Part shown: positions 50,790-61,584 of the stretch, piece by piece
Position numbering within the stretch: the stretch's first letter is position 1
Layout: each line of letters opens with the position of its first letter
Assembly: GCF_000166415.1 (NCBI RefSeq)
Contig: NC_014654.1
Coordinates: 1,984,001 to 2,048,000, forward strand
Direction of reading: 5' to 3'
DNA length: 64,000 nucleotides
From: Halanaerobium hydrogeniformans
GTDB taxonomy: Bacteria; Bacillota; Halanaerobiia; Halanaerobiales; Halanaerobiaceae
Made by a program: the position numbers and the translations under genes
Notes under the pieces: model-generated
What the model saw: only the letters and a program-made list of their open reading frames with translations
Databases searched by the model: none
What the model was told of the DNA's origin: nothing

Positions 50790-52235
50790 TTAATCCATCA
50801 ATTTATCTCTTAACATCTTATTTACCAGTCCTGGATTTGCTTTTCCTCTAGTTTCTTTCATTATTTGACCAACTAAGAAACCTATTGCTCGATCTTTACC
50901 GTTTTTAATATCTTCAACAGCATCAGGATTATCGTCTATGATTTGATCAACTAGACTTTCTAATTTACCCTCATCACTTATCTGTTTTAATCCTTCTTCT
51001 TCAACAATTGTTTCTGGATCTTTACCACTTTCATACATTATTTCAAATACTTTTTTGGCAATTTTACCACTTATGACATCTTTATCTATCATTTTAAGCA
51101 TCTTTGAGAGATTTTCCGGTGTGACTCCAGAATCATAAGGACCTTCATTATTTTCATTTAGCAGCCTTAAAAATTCTCCCATCATCCAGTTACTAATATT
51201 TTTAAGATCATCATAATCTTTAAGTACGGTCTCAAAGAATTCTGCCATATCCCTATTACCTGTAATTACACCGGCATCATAGGCAGGTAAAGAGAATTCA
51301 GAGATAAAACGTTTATATTTCTCTCTTGGTAGTTCTGGCAATTTATTCTTTATTTCTTTTTTCCAGCTTTGATTTATTTCTAAAGGAAGTAGATCAGGAT
51401 CAGGGAAATAACGATAATCATGGGCCTCTTCTTTACCACGCATCGAAATAGTTTTATTTAATTCTTCATCCCAGGTTCTTGTTTCCTGGACCACTTTATG
51501 TCCTTCTTTTAAAAGTTCTTCCTGTCTTTTCATCTCATACTCTAAACCTTTTTCTACTGCACTAAATGAATTCATATTTTTAAGTTCTGCCTTTGTCCCA
51601 AATTCTTTTTGACCTTTAGGTCTTAAAGAAACATTTGCATCACAGCGCAGAGAACCTTCTTCCATATTACAATCAGAAATATCAAGATATTCCAAAATTA
51701 ATTTTAGTTCACTTAAATAAGCTTTAGCTTGAGCTGGAGTTCGAATATCAGGTTCAGAAACTATTTCAATTAAGGGAACACCAGACCTATTATAGTCAAC
51801 AAGACTGGCCTCTGATTTATCAATGCTTCCTTCATGAACTAATTTACCAGCATCTTCTTCTAAATGAACCCTAGTAACTCCAATATTGAAAATGCCATTA
51901 TCTGTTTCTATTTCAATATTACCATTTTCAGCAACCGGTAAATCAAACTGCGAAATCTGATATGCTTTAGCTAAATCTGGATAAAAATAATTTTTACGGT
52001 CAAATTTACTGTATTCTGCAATATCACAATTTAAAGCCATTCCTGCCAAAATGGCATAGTCAACTGCTTTTTTATTTAAAACTGGCAAAGAACCTGGTAA
52101 ACCTAGACATACTGGACAGGTGTTTTTATTCGGTGCTTTACCAAATTCTGTACTGCAGCCGCAAAATATTTTAGATTTTGTTGACAATTGAACATGGACT
52201 TCAAGTCCAATAACTGTTTCATATTTAGTGGACAT
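50790..52235 (-). CDS. gatB: Aspartyl/glutamyl-tRNA amidotransferase subunit B
   Basis: A 481-residue Gat[46 protein letters not shown] (zinc cysteines), [35 protein letters not shown] and [17 protein letters not shown] (in pieces), with the C-terminal YqeY-like tail domain ([18 protein letters not shown]). It binds the misacylated tRNA and phosphorylates it for amidation. Together with gatA and gatC it makes Gln-tRNA(Gln) or Asn-tRNA(Asn). It is the last gene of the operon. Confidence 0.97.
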   Translation of the reverse strand: MSTKYETVIGLEVHVQLSTKSKIFCGCSTEFGKAPNKNTCPVCLGLPGSLPVLNKKAVDYAILAGMALNCDIAEYSKFDRKNYFYPDLAKAYQISQFDLPVAENGNIEIETDNGIFNIGVTRVHLEEDAGKLVHEGSIDKSEASLVDYNRSGVPLIEIVSEPDIRTPAQAKAYLSELKLILEYLDISDCNMEEGSLRCDANVSLRPKGQKEFGTKAELKNMNSFSAVEKGLEYEMKRQEELLKEGHKVVQETRTWDEELNKTISMRGKEEAHDYRYFPDPDLLPLEINQSWKKEIKNKLPELPREKYKRFISEFSLPAYDAGVITGNRDMAEFFETVLKDYDDLKNISNWMMGEFLRLLNENNEGPYDSGVTPENLSKMLKMIDKDVISGKIAKKVFEIMYESGKDPETIVEEEGLKQISDEGKLESLVDQIIDDNPDAVEDIKNGKDRAIGFLVGQIMKETRGKANPGLVNKMLRDKLMD

Positions 52236-52256
52236 TTTTTCACCTCTCTCAAAAAT

Positions 52257-53699
52257 TTATAATTCTGCTCTTTTATCTTTTATATCAAGAATTTTTTCAA
52301 GTGTATATGCTGCCTGAATAATTTTCCCCTCACCAAAATGGGGACCTATTAACTGCAGACCGATTGGCATATTATTACTGTCAAATCCACAAGGAATTGA
52401 CATTGCAGGAACACCTGCTATATTGATTGGTACTGTAAATATATCTGTATAATACATTTCCAGGGGATCACTTTTTGTCCCCAGTTCTATAGCTGTTGTA
52501 GGTGCGGTTGGTGTTACAATCAGATCAAAATCATTGAAGATTCTATCAAAGTCATCTTTGATTAGGGTTCTTACCTTTTGGGCTTTAAGATAATATGCAT
52601 CATAATAGCCCGAGCTTAAAGCATAGGTACCGATAACTATTCTTCTTTTTACCTCATCTCCAAAGCCCTCAGATCTTGTGTTAAAAAACATTGTTTTTAC
52701 ATCATCAGCTTCTTCACTGCGCAGTCCATATCTAACACCATCATAGCGGGCTAGGTTTGAGCTTGCCTCTGCTGGACCGATAATATAATAGGCGGCCAGA
52801 GCATAGGCAGCATCGGTAATATGTACTTTTTCTACTTCTGCCCCTGCTTTTTCTAATTCTTTAACAGCTGCCAGCACACTGTCTTTAACCTCTTGATCAA
52901 AATCTAAATTAAAATATTCTTCAGGAATCCCGATTTTCATTCCACTGACATCTTTTTTTAAATATTTTCTATAATCTTCTGCCTTATCTTCAACTGATGT
53001 AGAATCTTTTTCATCATAACCGGTAATAACATTTGTCATGATGGCACAATCCTCTACATCTTTTGTAATTGGACCAATTTGATCAAGAGATGAGGCAAAA
53101 GCTACCAGACCATAACGTGAAACCATACCATAAGTTAATTTTAAACCTACAACACCACAGTAAGAAGCAGGCTGTCTGATCGAGCCTCCTGTATCAGAGC
53201 CCAGAGCAGCTGCACATTCACCGGCAGCAACTGCAGCAGCAGAACCACCACTTGAGCCACCTGGAGCATGATTTAAATTCCAGGGATTATTTGTATTAAA
53301 AAAAGCAGAGTTTTCAGTTGAAGAACCCATCGCAAATTCATCCATATTGGTTTTACCTATAATTAATGCCCCAGCATCATCTAATTTATCAATTACTGTA
53401 GCATTAAAAGGCGGCTTATAATTTTTCAGCACTTTTGAAGCACAGCTAGTTTTAATAGCCTCGGTTGAAATATTATCTTTAACCGCTATTGGAATCCCTG
53501 CCAGCAGTTGTTCCTTTTTTTCTTCATATTTAGCAGCACTTTTTTCTGCTAAATCATCAGTAAGTGTTATATAAGATTTAACTTTATCTTCTACAGCAGC
53601 TATTCTATCATCAAAAGCTTTTCTGATTTCAGCTACTGTGGTTTCACCTTTATTTAATTTATCTTTTAATTCGTGAATTGTAAGATCATATAAATTCAA
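52257..53699 (-). CDS. gatA: Aspartyl/glutamyl-tRNA amidotransferase subunit A
   Basis: A 480-residue amidase-signature enzyme. The catalytic triad is Lys in GIPIAVKDNIST (near residue 75), the cis-Ser in GSSGGSAAAVAAGECAAALGSDTGGSIRQPASYCGVVG (in pieces) and the nucleophile Ser in DTGGSI. It releases ammonia from glutamine for the amidation by GatB. It lies 21 bases before gatB and 20 bases after gatC. Length is normal. Confidence 0.97.
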   Translation of the reverse strand: MNLYDLTIHELKDKLNKGETTVAEIRKAFDDRIAAVEDKVKSYITLTDDLAEKSAAKYEEKKEQLLAGIPIAVKDNISTEAIKTSCASKVLKNYKPPFNATVIDKLDDAGALIIGKTNMDEFAMGSSTENSAFFNTNNPWNLNHAPGGSSGGSAAAVAAGECAAALGSDTGGSIRQPASYCGVVGLKLTYGMVSRYGLVAFASSLDQIGPITKDVEDCAIMTNVITGYDEKDSTSVEDKAEDYRKYLKKDVSGMKIGIPEEYFNLDFDQEVKDSVLAAVKELEKAGAEVEKVHITDAAYALAAYYIIGPAEASSNLARYDGVRYGLRSEEADDVKTMFFNTRSEGFGDEVKRRIVIGTYALSSGYYDAYYLKAQKVRTLIKDDFDRIFNDFDLIVTPTAPTTAIELGTKSDPLEMYYTDIFTVPINIAGVPAMSIPCGFDSNNMPIGLQLIGPHFGEGKIIQAAYTLEKILDIKDKRAEL

Positions 53700-53719
53700 T
53701 TTAACTACCTCCTATCAAG

Positions 53720-54007
53720 TTATTCAGACATAATTTTTGGTACTCTAAATTGGCCGTCTTTTTTATCAGGTGCATTTGCAAGTGATTTTTCGCGATCTAA
53801 TGATTCTTCAACTTCATCTTCACGCATTACATTTTTCATTGGTACAGTATATGCTGTTGGCACAACATCTTCTGTATCAAGCTCATTTAGTTTCTCTACA
53901 TAATCAAATATTTTAGCAATTTGTTCTGTATAAAGATCTTTTTCTTCTTCACTTAATTTCAAATGAGCTAAGTCAGCAGAATATTCCACATCTTTTTTAT
54001 CAATCAT
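53720..54007 (-). CDS. gatC: Aspartyl/glutamyl-tRNA amidotransferase subunit C
   Basis: A 95-residue GatC: DVEYSADLAHLKLSEEEKDLYTEQIAKIFDYVEKLNELDTEDVVPT and LREDEV-like MREDEVEESLDRE (in pieces), with the C-terminal FRVPKIMSE. It wraps around GatA and stabilises the complex. It starts immediately after the ligA stop (adjacent codons), so the two are translationally coupled. Confidence 0.95.
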   Translation of the reverse strand: MIDKKDVEYSADLAHLKLSEEEKDLYTEQIAKIFDYVEKLNELDTEDVVPTAYTVPMKNVMREDEVEESLDREKSLANAPDKKDGQFRVPKIMSE

Positions 54008-56032
<2,025 letters not shown>

Positions 56033-58180
56033 CTAAACCTTCTGAATTGGAGCAAATTCTGCCAAAAGTGTTCTTGTTTTTCCTTGTTGAAAAGAAATTT
56101 TAAGCTCTGTATTTTCCTTGCCTCTAATAGAGAGTATAATTCCAATTCCCCAACGAGGATGAACGATTTTTTGGCCGATCACATATTCTGTAGCTGAGTT
56201 GTTATCATTAACCAATTTTGCTTCTTTTGCAATGTCAGTTTTTTCTTTTTTGGGATCAATCAGTAATTCTTCTGGAATTTCTTCAAGAAATTGAGATGGT
56301 GGATTTATCTGTCTTTCTCCAAAACGAAGCCTTATTTTAGCTCTACTTAAAAATAATCTATCCATAGCCCTTGTCATACCAACATAGCAGAGCCTTCTTT
56401 CTTCTTCTATCCCATCTCTTTCATAAAGCGAATTGGCATGAGGGAAAATCCCCTCTTCTAAACCTACCAAAAATATGACTGGAAATTCAAGTCCTTTTGC
56501 AGAATGGATAGTCATCAAAGTAACTGCAGATTGTTCTTCTTCCAGAGTATCTATATCTGACATTAAGGTTACTTCTTCTAAAAATCCGGCCAGCGTATTT
56601 TCGTTACTATTTTTCATGTAATCATTTATAACGGAAAAAAGTTCTTCAATATTTTCTAACCTTGTTTCTGCCTTATTAGTTTTCTCTTCTTCAAGATCTT
56701 TTCTATAACCACTCTTTTCAAGTAATGTTTCAGTTAATCTGGCTAAAGCAATTTCATCTTTCTGTTCTCTAAGTTCCTCAATTATTTTTGTAAAAGCTAA
56801 TACACGTTTTTGATAGCTGCTACTTAAATCAGGATTGCTTTTGGACTGAAGTGCTGCCTGATATAAGCTTATTGATTCGGTTTCTGCATATTGCTGAATT
56901 TTAGCCAGTGTACCTGCTCCAATTCCTCTTTTTGGCCGATTTGTTATCCTTAAAAAACTAATATCGTCAGCAGGGTTATAAATTAAGCGCAGATATGCCA
57001 TAATATCTTTTATTTCCAATCTTTCGTAAAATCTTACCCCTCCAGTAATTTGATAAGGAATCCCATATTTCATCAACATATCTTCAAAAGCACGAGACTG
57101 AGAATTAGTTCTATACAATACAGCCATATCATCATAACTATAATCTTTAGATTTCTTTAATTCTTTAGCCATTCTGCAGAAAAAATCAGCCTCATCTTTC
57201 TCACTTTCAGCTTCATATAATTCAATTTCAGGGCCAGATTCTTTTTCTGTCCAAAGGCTTTTTTCTTTGCGGGAACTGTTATTTTTAATCACAGCTTGTG
57301 CTGCTTTTAAAATATTTGCTTTTGAACGATAATTTTGTTCAAGTTTAATTATTTTAGCATCTGGATAATCATCTTCAAAATTAAGGATATTTCTAATATC
57401 TGCTCCTCTAAAACCATAAATACCCTGATCAGGATCACCAACAACACAAACATTGCGATAACGCTCAGCAAGTAAATTTACCAGCTCATATTGGGCATGG
57501 TTAATATCCTGATATTCATCTACCAAAATATATTTAAAGCGTTCCTGATAATGCTCTAAAACCTTCGGATATTTTTTGAAAAGCTTAACTGTTAGCTGGA
57601 TTAAATCATCAAAATCAACTGCATTATTTGCCTTTAATTGTTTTTGGTATTTCTCATAAAGATCTGCAATATTTTTTGCATAAAAACTGCCGGCAGAATT
57701 TCTGAATTGCTCAGGACTTTTCAACTCGTTTTTTGCATTACTAATTTTATTCAAAACTGAAGAGGGCTTTGTTTTTTTAGGATCAATGTTTTCTTCTTTA
57801 AGAATTTTTTTGATTAATTTGCGCTGATCTATGCTGTCAAAAATTACAAAATTGCTTTGATAACCTAATTTTTCTGCTTCTCTCCTTAGAATTCTTACAC
57901 AAAAAGAATGAAAAGTACTAATTAAAAGGCTTTTATCAACCCCATCTACCATTTTTGCTACCCTGTTTTTCATTTCTTCAGCAGCTTTATTGGTAAAGGT
58001 AACTGCCAGAATATTATATGGAGATACTCCTCTTTGCTTAATTAAATATGCTATTCTCCTTGTTAAAACCCTTGTTTTTCCACTACCTGCACCAGCCAGT
58101 AAAAGCAGGGGACCTTTATCATGTTGAACTGCTTTTTTTTGTTCTTTATTTAAATCTTTTATTATATCACTATCTTCCAC
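56033..58180 (-). CDS. pcrA: ATP-dependent DNA helicase PcrA/UvrD
   Basis: A 715-residue SF1 helicase. Walker A LLLAGAGSGKTRVLTRRIAYLI, TFTNKAAEEMKNRV, VDEYQDINHAQYELV (motif II), VGDPDQGIYGFRGADI (motif III), LEQNYRS (motif IV), TIHSAKGLEFPVIFLVGLEEGIFP (motif V) and RRLCYVGMTRA (motif VI). The C-terminal tail IGQKIVHPRWGIGIILSI is the PcrA-type RNA-polymerase binding module. It works in repair, plasmid replication and clearing RecA. First large gene of the pcrA-ligA-gatCAB run; DUF123 gene precedes. Confidence 0.96.
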   Translation of the reverse strand: MEDSDIIKDLNKEQKKAVQHDKGPLLLLAGAGSGKTRVLTRRIAYLIKQRGVSPYNILAVTFTNKAAEEMKNRVAKMVDGVDKSLLISTFHSFCVRILRREAEKLGYQSNFVIFDSIDQRKLIKKILKEENIDPKKTKPSSVLNKISNAKNELKSPEQFRNSAGSFYAKNIADLYEKYQKQLKANNAVDFDDLIQLTVKLFKKYPKVLEHYQERFKYILVDEYQDINHAQYELVNLLAERYRNVCVVGDPDQGIYGFRGADIRNILNFEDDYPDAKIIKLEQNYRSKANILKAAQAVIKNNSSRKEKSLWTEKESGPEIELYEAESEKDEADFFCRMAKELKKSKDYSYDDMAVLYRTNSQSRAFEDMLMKYGIPYQITGGVRFYERLEIKDIMAYLRLIYNPADDISFLRITNRPKRGIGAGTLAKIQQYAETESISLYQAALQSKSNPDLSSSYQKRVLAFTKIIEELREQKDEIALARLTETLLEKSGYRKDLEEEKTNKAETRLENIEELFSVINDYMKNSNENTLAGFLEEVTLMSDIDTLEEEQSAVTLMTIHSAKGLEFPVIFLVGLEEGIFPHANSLYERDGIEEERRLCYVGMTRAMDRLFLSRAKIRLRFGERQINPPSQFLEEIPEELLIDPKKEKTDIAKEAKLVNDNNSATEYVIGQKIVHPRWGIGIILSIRGKENTELKISFQQGKTRTLLAEFAPIQKV

Positions 58181-58203
58181 ACATTAAACCTCCTCTTTAA
58201 ATT

Positions 58204-58665
58204 CTAACCCTTTAAAAAATTACTAAATTCGCTATTTAAATCTCTATTATCTAGTATTTTATCAATTATATCTTCACCTTTTTTAAAGTCAAAATAAAGT
58301 AAATGACTATTACAACTACAGTCACTTGCCCCAAAGGAGCTGACAATAGTTTTTGCTCCAGCTGATCTTAAAATTTCTGCCAAAAAACATTCTCCCTGCC
58401 TGGTAAAATTAAAAACATAATCAGTTTCTAATACAGATTTTTTTAACAAATAATCTATATGCCAGTGTAATTTTTTCTTTTGACTATAATGTCTTTTGAG
58501 CCTTGATAGAAGATTTCTCTGAGCAGTACCTGCATAAAAATAATAACCTGCAGGAAATATCTTTTCTCCTAGTGCACCAACAGTAATTTTAATCTTTTTT
58601 TTGACTTTTATTTTGAGCAAATAAACTCCGCTTTCTGGATATTTTTTCTGCTTAGCCTTTTCCAT
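58204..58665 (-). CDS. DUF123 protein (GIY-YIG-like)
   Basis: A 153-residue protein. [50 protein letters not shown] (in pieces) and [17 protein letters not shown] are DUF123 landmarks, a group related to GIY-YIG nucleases and often fused to endonuclease III. Active-site Tyr and Arg equivalents seem present (YFYAG, R in SRLKRH). The C-terminal [14 protein letters not shown] is also typical. It starts the pcrA run; 23 bases separate it from pcrA. The function is not established. Confidence 0.85.
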   Translation of the reverse strand: MEKAKQKKYPESGVYLLKIKVKKKIKITVGALGEKIFPAGYYFYAGTAQRNLLSRLKRHYSQKKKLHWHIDYLLKKSVLETDYVFNFTRQGECFLAEILRSAGAKTIVSSFGASDCSCNSHLLYFDFKKGEDIIDKILDNRDLNSEFSNFLKG

Positions 58666-58820
58666 CTTAACCTCCAGCTTAAAGATTTGATCTTTTTGAG
58701 TTATTTAAAATAAAAATCTAGATTTTTCAAAAAATAAAACATGATTTTCTGTTATTAAAAAAACACCTAAAAATATATTTCCCGAAAAGTTATTAAAACC
58801 CTTCTATTTAATAGAAAAAT

Positions 58821-58869
58821 GCCGGTAACCCGGCAAATCAATTATAATACATTTAACAGCTTTTATCAA
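58821..58869 (-). promoter_or_regulatory. Consensus promoter running straight into a hairpin with T-tract
   Basis: On the minus strand TTGATA (58869-58864), 17 bases, TATAAT (58846-58841), then, about 6 bases on, the hairpin GCCGGGTTACCGGC (58834-58821) followed by ATTTTTCT. Transcription starting here would make the hairpin its 5' end. It lies 156 bases upstream of the DUF123-pcrA-ligA-gat genes; nothing else is seen in 58666-58820. Confidence 0.55.
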
Positions 58870-59054
58870 TTATTAAAAGCTTAACTTCATTATTTTTTAT
58901 CGAGCCTTTAGAAGGATATTCAACTATTTTAAAAAAATATTTCTTCACAGCATTTTAGAAACTTTAAAAAAATGTTATAATGTAGTTAAGCGAATGCTAA
59001 AACAAGGAGGTAATATTTATTAATAATAATTTTGAGCTTAGCCAGGATAATAAA

Positions 59055-60287
59055 ATGTATAAAGTTGATCAACTCAAAGAAAAGGCTCTGCTTGTTGGTG
59101 TTGATGAGAGTGATTTAGAAGAATTAAAATTACTTGTAGACACTGCAGGTGCAAAAGCAAAATTAACTATGACCTATCATGACCGTAAAATTGATCCAGC
59201 TTTTTATGTTGGCAAAGGCAAAGTAAATGAAATTAAAAATACAGCTGAAAGTACTGATATAAATTTGATTGTATTTGACAATGAACTTTCACCGGTTCAA
59301 CAGCGTAACCTTGAAGATTATATTGGAATAAAAGTTATTGACCGTTCTCAGGTAATACTGGATATTTTTGCTAGACATGCCCATAGCAAAGAAAGCAAAA
59401 TCCAAGTGGAGCTAGCCCAATTAGAATATCGTCTGCCAAGATTGAGAGGACGAGGGATAGAAATGTCTCGTCTGGCTGGTGGTATAGGAACCAGAGGTCC
59501 TGGTGAAAGTAAGCTTGAGGTTGATAGAAGAAGGATTGAAAAAAAGATTCACCGCCTCAAAGAAAAATTAAAAGATATAAAATCAAGCCGTGATGTACAG
59601 CGAAGTCAGCGAAAAGACCCTCTTGCTGCCCTGGTTGGCTATACAAATGCCGGTAAATCAACCATAATGAATTTGCTTTCTGGTGCAAACAGTCATGTTG
59701 CAGATCAACTATTTGCTACTCTTGATTCTACAATGAGACAGCTAGAACTGCCTGTAGGAAGAACAATAATATTAAGTGATACTGTAGGCTTTATCAGTAA
59801 ATTACCCCACCAATTGTTTGCTTCTTTTAGAACCACTTTAGAAGAAATAGAAAATGCTGATATAATTCTTCATGTTATTGATAGCTCAGATCCTAAAATG
59901 GAAAAAAATATTAAAGTTGTTGAGGAAGAATTAGAAAATTTAAATTCTAGCAAAAGCAAAAGAATAAAAATCTTTAATAAAATTGACTTATTAAAGCAAT
60001 CAGAAATTAATGATCTAAAATTAATTTATCCAGATGCAATTTTTATTTCGGCTTTAAAAGGCATCGGTAAAGATAAATTATTAGCTAAATTAAATCAAAT
60101 AATCAGACAAAATATGGTGGAAATCGAGCTTGATTTGCCCTATTCTAAAGGTAAGTGGATAGAAAAAATCCACAATAATGGTCAGGTAATTAAAGAGGAA
60201 TACCAAAAAAACAATATTTATCTTAAAGCTTTAATTTCTGAAGAAACAGCTTCAAGACTGGAAAGATACAGCAGAGAGCATAGTTAA
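59055..60287 (+). CDS. hflX: GTPase HflX
   Basis: A 410-residue GTPase. HflX N-terminal domain with [11 protein letters not shown] and [44 protein letters not shown], then [19 protein letters not shown], and the G domain with P-loop [22 protein letters not shown], and NKIDL. It splits and rescues stalled ribosomes in the cytoplasm. The first ATG is 59055 with AGGA 8 bases upstream. But a perfect AAGGAGG at 59004-59010 stands 8 bases before an in-frame ATT at 59019 (ATT AAT AAT AAT TTT GAG), so translation may begin 12 codons earlier at a rare ATT. It converges with hslO, overlapping by 4 bases. Confidence 0.94.
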   Translation: MYKVDQLKEKALLVGVDESDLEELKLLVDTAGAKAKLTMTYHDRKIDPAFYVGKGKVNEIKNTAESTDINLIVFDNELSPVQQRNLEDYIGIKVIDRSQVILDIFARHAHSKESKIQVELAQLEYRLPRLRGRGIEMSRLAGGIGTRGPGESKLEVDRRRIEKKIHRLKEKLKDIKSSRDVQRSQRKDPLAALVGYTNAGKSTIMNLLSGANSHVADQLFATLDSTMRQLELPVGRTIILSDTVGFISKLPHQLFASFRTTLEEIENADIILHVIDSSDPKMEKNIKVVEEELENLNSSKSKRIKIFNKIDLLKQSEINDLKLIYPDAIFISALKGIGKDKLLAKLNQIIRQNMVEIELDLPYSKGKWIEKIHNNGQVIKEEYQKNNIYLKALISEETASRLERYSREHS

Positions 60288-61174
60288 TGCTCTTCTGCTT
60301 TATCTATTTCTGATAATAACTTTTCGATTTCATTTTTTGTAAATACATATGTCTCACCACAAAAATGACATTTTATCTCTATCTGTTCTTCTTTCTCTAA
60401 AGTTTCTTTAATATCTTCTTTCCCTAATCCTGCAATAAGTTCATAACTTCTAGCCCTGCTGCATTTGCATTTGAACTGGACTTCCTTTCTGGCCATGACT
60501 CTGTAATCTAGATCACCCAATAAACTATCTAGAATTTCTTCTGGGCTAAAGCCCTGATCAATTAAACTACTGATAGATTTTAATTCCGCCAGATTCTTTT
60601 CTAATAATTTTATCGTTTCTTCTGAAGCTTCGGGTAACAGTTGAATTAAAAATCCGCCAGCTGCCTTAACACTTAGATCTTTATCCACCATAACTCCCAG
60701 GCCAACTGCTGAAGGAATCTGTTCTGAAGCAGTAAAATAATAAGTTAAATCCTCTCCGATCTCTCCAGAAACCAGAGGAACACTCCCTGTATATGGTTCT
60801 TTCATATCCATAATTTTTGTTAAAGAGAGCTCTCCTGCTCCCACAGCCTTAGCAACATCAAGTTTACCCTCTTCAGTGGTATTAAATTCCAGCTGGGGAT
60901 TAGCGATATAACCTCTTACTTCTCCTTTTTGATTTGCTTCTGCTATTATTTTTTTAGCAGGACCAGTACCATCAATTTTAAGCACAATCTCTTCACCTGA
61001 TTTTACAAGGGATGCAGTCAAAAGAGCTCCATTTAATACTCTTCCCAGGGCTGCAGTAGCCACTGGTGTTGTCTTATGCCTTTTTTGTGCTTCTGCTACT
61101 AAATTTGTAGATCTAAGAGCTAAAGCACGAAGTTCTTTATTAGTAGTAATTGCTCTAATTAAATAATCTTCCAT
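60284..61174 (-). CDS. hslO: Redox-regulated chaperone Hsp33
   Basis: A 296-residue Hsp33. N-terminal domain [47 protein letters not shown] (in pieces), [53 protein letters not shown], and the zinc-binding redox switch with FKCKCSRAR and [11 protein letters not shown] (CxC...CxxC). Under oxidative stress the cysteines form disulfides and the chaperone is active. Its stop overlaps that of hflX by 4 bases in the opposite direction. Confidence 0.96.
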   Translation of the reverse strand: MEDYLIRAITTNKELRALALRSTNLVAEAQKRHKTTPVATAALGRVLNGALLTASLVKSGEEIVLKIDGTGPAKKIIAEANQKGEVRGYIANPQLEFNTTEEGKLDVAKAVGAGELSLTKIMDMKEPYTGSVPLVSGEIGEDLTYYFTASEQIPSAVGLGVMVDKDLSVKAAGGFLIQLLPEASEETIKLLEKNLAELKSISSLIDQGFSPEEILDSLLGDLDYRVMARKEVQFKCKCSRARSYELIAGLGKEDIKETLEKEEQIEIKCHFCGETYVFTKNEIEKLLSEIDKAEEH

Positions 61175-61211
61175 TTCTTGATACCTCCATCTTTAAATCA
61201 AAATTAATTGT

Positions 61212-61244
61212 CCAAGAAAATCCCCATCTATTAAACAGATGGGA
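61212..61244 (-). terminator. Terminator of the DUF4359-like gene
   Basis: CCCATCT (61223-61229) pairs with AGATGGG (61237-61243); minus-strand tail GATTTTCTT. It precedes hslO on the same strand, so hslO has its own promoter between 61174 and 61220 or is read through. Confidence 0.65.
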
Positions 61245-61283
61245 ATAATCAGAATATTTTATAGTTAAAAGATTCCTCTATAC

Positions 61284-61568
61284 TTAGTTTAAATTAAAGA
61301 AGTTATTAAATATGCCTAAATATGAATTTTTTGAGTCAGATGTCTCCACAGTAAAAATACTAAAAAACAGATAATCACTTTCATCAGTTCGCATCTCTAA
61401 CATTGGTCTGGAAAGAGCACCTTCAAAAATTCTCTGCAATTCTGATTCAGCCTCAGAAGCAATTTCATCTACACTCCAGTCAATAAACTGACTCCTAGAT
61501 GGGTTTGTTGCTGCAGCTATTAATAAGACGATCAATACAATCACAATAATAACTAAAATTTTCTTCAT
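61284..61568 (-). CDS. Single-pass membrane-anchored protein (DUF4359-like)
   Basis: A 94-residue protein with one N-terminal hydrophobic helix (residues 3-20, VIIVIVLIVLLIAAATNPS) and a soluble rest (FIDWSVDEIASEAESELQRIF). The TNPSRSQFIDW pattern resembles DUF4359 proteins of Firmicutes, which have no assigned role. It lies 17 bases after recJ and probably shares its transcript. Moderately sure as a gene, less sure on family. Confidence 0.65.
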   Translation of the reverse strand: MKKILVIIVIVLIVLLIAAATNPSRSQFIDWSVDEIASEAESELQRIFEGALSRPMLEMRTDESDYLFFSIFTVETSDSKNSYLGIFNNFFNLN

Positions 61569-61584
61569 TGTTTAACCCTCCTAA

